In this document: positions 17,201 through 20,547 of the stretch, in pieces
Position numbering within the stretch: the stretch's first letter is position 1
Layout of the letters: each line of letters opens with the position of its first letter
NCBI RefSeq assembly: GCF_040151475.1
Contig: NZ_JBDKWG010000127.1
Span: 1 to 20,547, forward strand
Reading direction: 5' to 3'
DNA from: CAXBNB01 sp040151475
GTDB taxonomy: Bacteria; Bacteroidota; Bacteroidia; Cytophagales; Cyclobacteriaceae
DNA: 20,547 nucleotides
Notes under the pieces: model-generated
Database searches by the model: none
Told to the model about the DNA's origin: nothing
What the model saw: the letters and a program-made list of their open reading frames with translations, nothing else
Program-made: the position numbers and the translations under genes

Positions 17201-17619
17201 TACTTGGCAGCAATTGCTACCGACTTATTGTTAGCTACCAGTTTCAATTGGTACAGAAAAAAGGCTTTCACTTCTTTGTCTCCGGTTTTTTCCAATGCCT
17301 TAATCAAGGCATCTTCTGCCACCATTTTTGCTTCCTCATTGCCCCATTCTCCAGAGTAGCGTACCAATCCATTGATGGCCAATCTTACGGCGGTATCGTC
17401 TCCGGTTCCGGGAGCAGTTACTTTATCGGTGAACATTTGTAACCCTTTGTCACCCAATATGGCCATTTCAGCCATCAACTTATTGCGATGAATCAAATCG
17501 TCAGTGGGCATTTGAGCCAGAATATCGGCTACTTTTGTTTCGGTAGTTCTTACGTCCTGCGGTATCGCCTGAAAAGATATCATCAGGCATAAAATAAAAT
17601 ATATCAGTCTTGTTTTCAT
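14227..17619 (-). CDS. Secreted HEAT-repeat protein with two C-terminal DUF1080 (3-keto-glycoside hydrolase) domains
   Basis: I place the start at 17619, where MKTRLIYFILCLMISFQAIPQ gives a good signal peptide; the longer frame from 17712 would bury it and overlap the upstream gene. The product is then 1130 aa. Residues about 25-715 are alanine-rich helical repeats of HEAT type (for example VRGSAAYALTSLIGADAL). Two DUF1080 domains follow, at about 722-922 (FNGKDLTGWQG, GDSGIYLRGTPQVQIWD) and 935-1130 (FNGSNLDGWQG, GANNGLGIRAP, MELQILDN). DUF1080 proteins have concanavalin-like folds, and characterised members cleave 3-keto-glycosides. The gene lies 80 bp after a Tat-exported Gfo/Idh/MocA oxidoreductase that could make the keto-sugar. 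The HEAT part may dock a partner or substrate. The envelope compartment is certain in outline; the substrate is not known. Confidence 0.88.
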   Translation of the reverse strand: MKTRLIYFILCLMISFQAIPQDVRTTETKVADILAQMPTDDLIHRNKLMAEMAILGDKGLQMFTDKVTAPGTGDDTAVRLAINGLVRYSGEWGNEEAKMVAEDALIKALEKTGDKEVKAFFLYQLKLVANNKSVAIAAKYLQDERLGSDAIMLLMTVASSEAENELIKALGSAKGENQVLMVKGLGDMKSKAANTAIANLLGSDNSSLQRVVLYALANIADASSASALLSAAKTAGYGYEATNAVSALTRYADRLGEDQNLALSEKICKTIIKSSKTTAQLHNRAAAYSILAKYFGYEISGDLMKAIDNPDKPYRNSILLTAEKIGGVADTKAWIEKSKSLTPAIQSDIILMLGRRKDMAAIPYLKSSLNSSSSEVRGSAAYALTSLIGADALSDLISLVKRTSYTDELAYIESLLITISDKKHISPFSELLKSSSAPAQTVAINVLAAKSASGLFNQVFPFTSNGDAKLKEAAFKSLKRISQEENVDQLMDLLYKANSDFEIMETQKALISAVDGISSEDEKTKPFLAALKSKGQKERIITILPELGGMNALNTIKDLFEKGSGSDKEAAFDALVNWKNEDASIILYNISKTDKGAFKSKAFDGFVKQVASSKLPDDQKLLHLSNIMPYASSNDQKNSVIKALGNVKTFLSFLYVSGFLDDKAVQQQACESAMRIALPPNGRKVGLYGDLVRKGLEKVNNIISGPESQYYKIDIGNYLDAMPTDVGFVSMFNGKDLTGWQGLVGNPISRAKMKQNELVKKQLEANEKMLENWSVKDGTIAFSGHGANLCSTKEYGDFEMIVDWRISKDGDSGIYLRGTPQVQIWDTSRVDVGAQVGSGGLYNNNPHESKPLKVTDNPINEWNTFRIIMIGEKVTVYSNGVLVVDDVTMDNYWDRKQPIFPTGSIELQAHGTDLAFRNIYVREIKAGEYKLSEDEKVAGFTSLFNGSNLDGWQGNKTDYLVEDGEIVIRPKRGGHGNLFTEKEYSDFNFRFEFQLTPGANNGLGIRAPLEGDAAYAGMELQILDNTASIYSGLQEYQYHGSVYGVIPAKRGYLKPVGEWNSEEVIVQGSRVKVILNGTVIVDGDIKEASKNGTLDHKNHPGLNRTKGYIGFLGHGDVVKFRNLRIKDLGK

Positions 17620-17699
17620 TCCTATGTTATTTGAAACATTGCTCTTTTTATCCGAATGATCAGCCAAGCATTGTTCGTTTATATTTTGTATGATTTGAA

Positions 17700-18974
17700 T
17701 TAAAAAGTCCATGGTCCTCTCATTGGCTGATCCAGCAACCTGTTGGCTGCATCGTCATCAATGAATTCCTGTTTCACTGGATCGAAGTTTAACGAACGTC
17801 CCAGACGCACGGCAATCACGCCCATGTTTACCATGGTACACGATCTGTGTCCATTCATTTCATTCAAAGCAAATTTTTGCCTTGTGCGTACTGAATCGGA
17901 AAAAGTTGTGATTTGTGGTTCCGGATCAGGCAGGGTTTCTGCCAGTTTTTTGATGTCTTTAATATCAGACTTAAAACCTCTGAAAATCTTTCCATTTGGC
18001 CCTTCGATGTATGCTGCATCCTTGTCTTTGTTTTCTCCATCAAGGACAATTTTACATCCGTCGGCATAAGTGAATTCAATTCTTCTCCAAGAACCTACCG
18101 CATCATCATGCTGTTGTGGCGCATCTACATCCACACGCACCGGACTGGTATCGTCTTTGCCCAAAAGGTATTGAACCGGATCGAGGTAATGCTGTCCCAT
18201 GTCACCTAGTCCACCGCCATCATAGTCCCAATATCCACGGAATTTGGAGTGCACCCTTTCCGGGTTGTAAGGCTTGTATGGTGCTGGCCCCAACCATCTG
18301 TCATAGTCAAGGTTTTCAGGAACCTCCATAGGAGTGAGGTTGGTTTTACCACTCCAGTAAAACTTCCAGTTGTAGCCAGTGATGCCACTTACAGTAAATT
18401 TCAGCGGCCATCCTAAAACGCCACTGTCAACTACTTTTTTCAAAGGCTTGACATCCGTGCCCAAACCGTAAAAGTTGCTTTTAAACCTGAACCATGTATT
18501 GAGTCGGAACATCCTGCCATGTTTGTTTACTTCCTCCACTACGCACTTGCCTTCTCCTATGGTTCTTGTCATTGGTTTTTCACACCAGATATCCTTTCCG
18601 GCACGAGCAGCTTCTGCAGCCATTAAACCATGCCAGTGTGGTGGAGTAGCAATGTGTACTATATCTATATCAGGTTGTTGCAGTAGCTCTCTATAATCAG
18701 AATAGGTTCTGATGTCATTTCCGCCGGCAGCATCCAACGCCAGTTTCAGGTGTTTGGTATCGACATCACAAATAGCCAGGAGCTTAGTGCCTTCATATTC
18801 GATGTGTCCCCGTCCCATACCACCTACTCCAATGATGGCCTTGGTCAACTGATCACTCGGGGCTGTGTAACCCGAGCCTCCTAATACGTGACGTGGTACG
18901 ATCATGACACCTGCCATCGCCACCACCGAGGATTTTAGAAAGCCCCGTCTTGATTTTCCTGATTCTATAGTCAT
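17700..18974 (-). CDS. Tat-exported Gfo/Idh/MocA family oxidoreductase
   Basis: Family members oxidise or reduce sugar hydroxyls with a nicotinamide cofactor. The 424-aa protein starts with a twin-arginine signal (SRRGFLKSSVVAMAGVMIVP, 8-27), so it is exported folded, carrying its cofactor. The Rossmann domain shows GVGGMG (49-54) and D70 in LLAICDVD. The family lysine is K133 in CEKPMTRT, and a D258/H262 pair occurs in GDMGQHYLD. It lies directly upstream of the HEAT/DUF1080 gene on the same strand, which suggests C3 oxidation of a glycoside followed by cleavage. A candidate promoter lies 20-47 bp upstream. How the cofactor is recycled in the periplasm is not shown here. Confidence 0.92.
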   Translation of the reverse strand: MTIESGKSRRGFLKSSVVAMAGVMIVPRHVLGGSGYTAPSDQLTKAIIGVGGMGRGHIEYEGTKLLAICDVDTKHLKLALDAAGGNDIRTYSDYRELLQQPDIDIVHIATPPHWHGLMAAEAARAGKDIWCEKPMTRTIGEGKCVVEEVNKHGRMFRLNTWFRFKSNFYGLGTDVKPLKKVVDSGVLGWPLKFTVSGITGYNWKFYWSGKTNLTPMEVPENLDYDRWLGPAPYKPYNPERVHSKFRGYWDYDGGGLGDMGQHYLDPVQYLLGKDDTSPVRVDVDAPQQHDDAVGSWRRIEFTYADGCKIVLDGENKDKDAAYIEGPNGKIFRGFKSDIKDIKKLAETLPDPEPQITTFSDSVRTRQKFALNEMNGHRSCTMVNMGVIAVRLGRSLNFDPVKQEFIDDDAANRLLDQPMRGPWTF

Positions 18975-18993
18975 ATTAATTTTTATTTTTTCA

Positions 18994-19021
18994 CTAATCT
19001 ATGCAATACGGGAGTAATCAA
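18994..19021 (-). promoter_or_regulatory. Candidate promoter of the Gfo/Idh/MocA gene
   Basis: On the minus strand, TTG (19021-19019) is followed after 17 bp by TAGATTAG (19001-18994), one base off TAnnTTTG. Transcription would begin near 18988, leaving a leader of about 14 nt. Confidence 0.4.
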
Positions 19022-19042
19022 GGGGGTAATAAACAGGGTAAT
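19013..19042. repeat. Three spaced GTAAT repeats at the Gfo/Idh/MocA promoter
   Basis: GTAAT occurs at 19013-19017, 19026-19030 and 19038-19042, each preceded by a G-rich stretch, at spacings of 13 and 12 bp. The array overlaps and extends upstream of the candidate -33 element, where an activator or repressor could bind. Confidence 0.35.
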
Positions 19043-19131
19043 GCCCTAAAATAATAAAAGGAATGGGTATATATTTGAAGGGGAGAGGGAGGAAAAGTGA
19101 GGTTATTTAATTGTTAGACCCAATTACTTGT

Positions 19132-19617
19132 ATGTCGCAAGAAAAGACTTCAAATACAGATTTAATCGACAACCTTTATGAACTGGCTGGTAAGGAACTC
19201 ATGAATAAGGTAACTGACTGGTCAAACCATGAACTTTGGAGACAATCGGTCAACGAACTCGAAGAAACACTCAAAGCTTTATCTTATAGGCATTTTCAAT
19301 CAACAGATAATGAACGGTGGATTTATCCAATATTTTGACAACTCTTATGGCAGTTTGCTTATGATACTTTAAGGATGTTGAAGAGTATAAATGCGAATAA
19401 ATCTGCTAATTTATTAGAACAAGCACTAAAAATTGTTAACCCCGAACAACTAAGTGAGCGAGGATTTTCCAAATTTATAGCGAATAACATCGTTAACATT
19501 GACTTTGGTGACGAACTTGACAAACTCGACGATAAGTATTACGAACTTGAAAACTCTGAAGATCTAGAATTACTTTTGGCAAACTGGATAAAACTGAGCC
19601 CAACAAATTACGAATGA
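19132..19617 (+). pseudogene. DUF4375 (DMP19) family gene with two opposite frameshifts
   Basis: Joining three frame segments restores one protein. The first runs from the ATG at 19132 to about 19297, ending ALSYRHF. The second covers about 19298-19353 one frame on and reads NQQIMNGGFIQYFDNSYG. The third returns to the first frame from 19354 and reads FAYDTLRMLKSINANKSANL, with LDDKYYEL near the end and a stop at 19615-19617. The NGGFxQYFxNS motif and the LDDxYYEL tail are typical of DUF4375. One extra base near 19291-19300 and one missing base near 19350-19356 explain the breaks, so the net frame is kept. As written, translation stops at 19336-19338. The function of the family is unclear. 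Sequencing error in T runs is an alternative to real decay. Confidence 0.72.
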
Positions 19618-19697
19618 AAGGACGTTCCTCTACTGCTCTTATAAGCTCCAATCATCAAGCTTCTTGCAATTATTAACGTATTTAGCGAGCTTTGAAT

Positions 19698-20165
19698 ATG
19701 ATCAAGAGAATCTATATTGATACCTCAGTGTTTGGCGGTTATTTCGATTCGGAATTTGAATTGCAAACCAAACCTTTTTTTGAAACCATCTTGACTCAGG
19801 GAACTATCATCTTGATTTCTGAAATAATAGAACTGGAAATTTATAAGGCTCCTGAGCATATTGTTGCACTTTTTGAGTCTCTTCCAGAGCAACTAATAGA
19901 GCGAGTGGAACTTACGGATGAAGCGAGACAATTAGCCGAAACCTATATAACCGAAAAGGTAGTTGGACGTACAAGTATGGCAGACTGTCAACATATCGCA
20001 TTAGCAACAATTAGCAAGGCAGATGTTTTGGTAAGTTGGAATTTTAAACATATTGTCAATCTGGAACGAATAAGAGGATATAATTCCATTAACTTTAGGG
20101 AAGGATATCAAATGACAGAAATACGAACTCCCAACGAAATATTTAGAAATGAAGACAACAACTAA
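19698..20165 (+). CDS. PIN-domain protein, probable VapC-like ribonuclease toxin
   Basis: PIN domains are metal-dependent nucleases; VapC-like members cut tRNA or rRNA. With the ATG at 19698, preferred over the TTG at 19692, the protein is 155 aa. It shows the acidic residues of the fold: D8 in YIDTSVFGG, E45/E47 in SEIIELEIY, and D96 in SMADCQHIALA. The fourth position is N115 in SWNFKHI, as in many PIN proteins of this subgroup. The stop overlaps the start of the next gene by 17 bp, and the 59-aa product of that gene is the likely antitoxin. The order toxin-antitoxin is the reverse of classical vapBC. It lies next to a decayed gene and an IS, as mobile toxin-antitoxin loci often do. Confidence 0.85.
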   Translation: MIKRIYIDTSVFGGYFDSEFELQTKPFFETILTQGTIILISEIIELEIYKAPEHIVALFESLPEQLIERVELTDEARQLAETYITEKVVGRTSMADCQHIALATISKADVLVSWNFKHIVNLERIRGYNSINFREGYQMTEIRTPNEIFRNEDNN

Positions 20166-20328
20166 ATTTCCGAAGATGGTGGAGCGGATGAGAGAAATTC
20201 GTGATGAGGTGAGCCATGATATTATGAACATGTCGTTGGAAGAAGAAAAAGCATACATTGCCGACCAGCTTAACAAGCTAAAAATTAAAAGGTCAATGGC
20301 CAGTGATTCTGTAAACAGTCCTAAGTAA
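20149..20328 (+). CDS. Small protein, probable antitoxin of the PIN-domain toxin
   Basis: The frame starts with an ATG at 20149 inside the last codons of the PIN gene (17-bp overlap) and ends with TAA at 20326-20328, giving 59 aa. The product is helical and charged: an N-terminal KTTTKFPKMVERMREIRDEV, then MNMSLEEEKAYIADQLNKLK, then a polar tail. It has no obvious DNA-binding fold. Its size, overlap and position resemble the small partner genes found behind PIN genes in Bacteroidota, so I infer that it wraps and blocks the nuclease. It is shorter than many gene-calling cut-offs and easily missed. Confidence 0.7.
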   Translation: MKTTTKFPKMVERMREIRDEVSHDIMNMSLEEEKAYIADQLNKLKIKRSMASDSVNSPK

Positions 20329-20403
20329 ATCAAATTATAATAGGCATAGCACTCTTTTGTATTGGCATTTTCACCTTATTCTCGTTTGGGAAAAGTATAA
20401 AAA
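20325..20403 (+). pseudogene. Remnant of a small membrane-protein gene cut by the IS
   Basis: After a stop at 20322-20324 the frame reads a hydrophobic segment (IIIGIALFCIGIFTLFSF) followed by GKSIK, then runs into the IS end at about 20404 and stops at 20451-20453. No ATG, GTG or TTG precedes the segment, so this is at best a fragment. It could be chance, because AT-rich DNA often gives hydrophobic frames. Confidence 0.25.
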
Positions 20404-20547
20404 TGAAGTGGACTTACAACAAAAAACCGGACAAAAAGTTAAGCGCATATTGAACAATTAATTTTCCCATATTGTTCGGGGGTTTTATACCCTAGATATG
20501 AGTGTTTTCTTTTACGGTTGTACCAGATTTCTATAAACTCAAACACA
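20404..20547 (-). mobile_element. 3' end of an IS3-family insertion sequence
   Basis: The transposase C-terminus enters from the right edge. Beyond its stop codon, TGAAGTGGACTTACAACA (from 20404) has the TGA-initial form of IS3-family terminal repeats and is the likely IS boundary. The rest of the element lies outside the window, so the inverted repeat cannot be matched and the boundary is an inference. Confidence 0.65.
20439..20547 (-). CDS. IS3-family transposase (OrfB), C-terminal fragment
   Basis: The minus strand is open from the window edge to the TAA at 20441-20439 (about 35 residues). It reads FEFIEIWYNRKRKHSYLGY, then KTPEQYGK. The pattern of an aromatic-rich helix, YNxxRxHxxLGYxTPxQ, is the standard end of the IS3-family DDE integrase domain. 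The catalytic residues lie upstream, outside the window. The gene is incomplete only because the window ends. Confidence 0.88.
   Translation of the reverse strand, partial: VFEFIEIWYNRKRKHSYLGYKTPEQYGKINCSICA

Noticed and set aside
17620..17712. A 31-codon N-terminal extension of the DUF1080 protein
   Set aside because: It would place a polar stretch ahead of a good signal peptide and overlap the upstream gene, so the ATG at 17619 is preferred.
19111..19131. A TTG start upstream of the broken DUF4375 gene
   Set aside because: An ATG seven codons further in gives a normal polar N-terminus, and nothing supports the TTG.
20001..20333. A 110-codon minus-strand open frame
   Set aside because: It is antisense to the PIN gene and its small partner, which have recognisable motifs and a typical overlap.

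Overview
The window looks like chromosomal DNA of a member of the Bacteroidota, probably Cytophagales-like. The evidence is the GlmU-like protein family specific to this phylum, the Cys-less L31 type B, the pairing of a Tat-exported Gfo/Idh/MocA protein with a DUF1080 protein, and promoters of the TTTG-N19-TAnnTTTG type, best seen upstream of rpmE2. Most of the window is housekeeping sequence; the accessory part begins at about 19.1 kb.

Left part (1-8.6 kb). A partial unknown gene enters from the left edge and converges on a tight minus-strand block: a GlmU-like nucleotidyltransferase, holB (overlapping by 4 bp) and hemC (9 bp further on). Upstream of the block lies rpmE2, with its own strong promoter and an intrinsic terminator that ends only a few bases before the GlmU-like start codon. 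Three plus-strand genes follow: a Wzi/RemB-like outer-membrane beta-barrel protein, a C-terminal processing protease (S41), and a bile acid:sodium symporter family transporter. The stretch after them (8.61-8.82 kb) has a promoter-like box and a clear terminator, and may encode a small RNA of about 110 nt.

Middle part (8.8-14.2 kb). Minus-strand genes encode a magnesium-type HemB, an ALDH7-family aldehyde dehydrogenase, an HtrA/DegP-family protease and an Hsp20 chaperone. Terminators with the same stem follow htrA and hsp20. A near-perfect 21-bp direct repeat lies upstream of hsp20. A plus-strand tRNA-Asn(GUU) has its own candidate promoter and terminator.

Right part (14.2-20.5 kb). A Tat-exported Gfo/Idh/MocA oxidoreductase lies directly upstream of a very large secreted protein made of HEAT-like repeats and two C-terminal DUF1080 (3-keto-glycoside hydrolase) domains. 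Together they suggest an envelope module that oxidises a sugar and then cleaves the keto-glycoside. This is the most interesting metabolic unit in the window. After it come a DUF4375 (DMP19) gene broken by two opposite frameshifts, a PIN-domain toxin gene overlapped by a 59-codon partner gene (a likely toxin-antitoxin pair in toxin-first order), and the 3' end of an IS3-family insertion sequence that seems to have cut a small membrane-protein gene. No CRISPR array, rRNA or recognisable riboswitch was seen. No wholly new system can be shown from sequence alone; the best leads are the HEAT-2xDUF1080 module, the candidate small RNA and the PIN pair.
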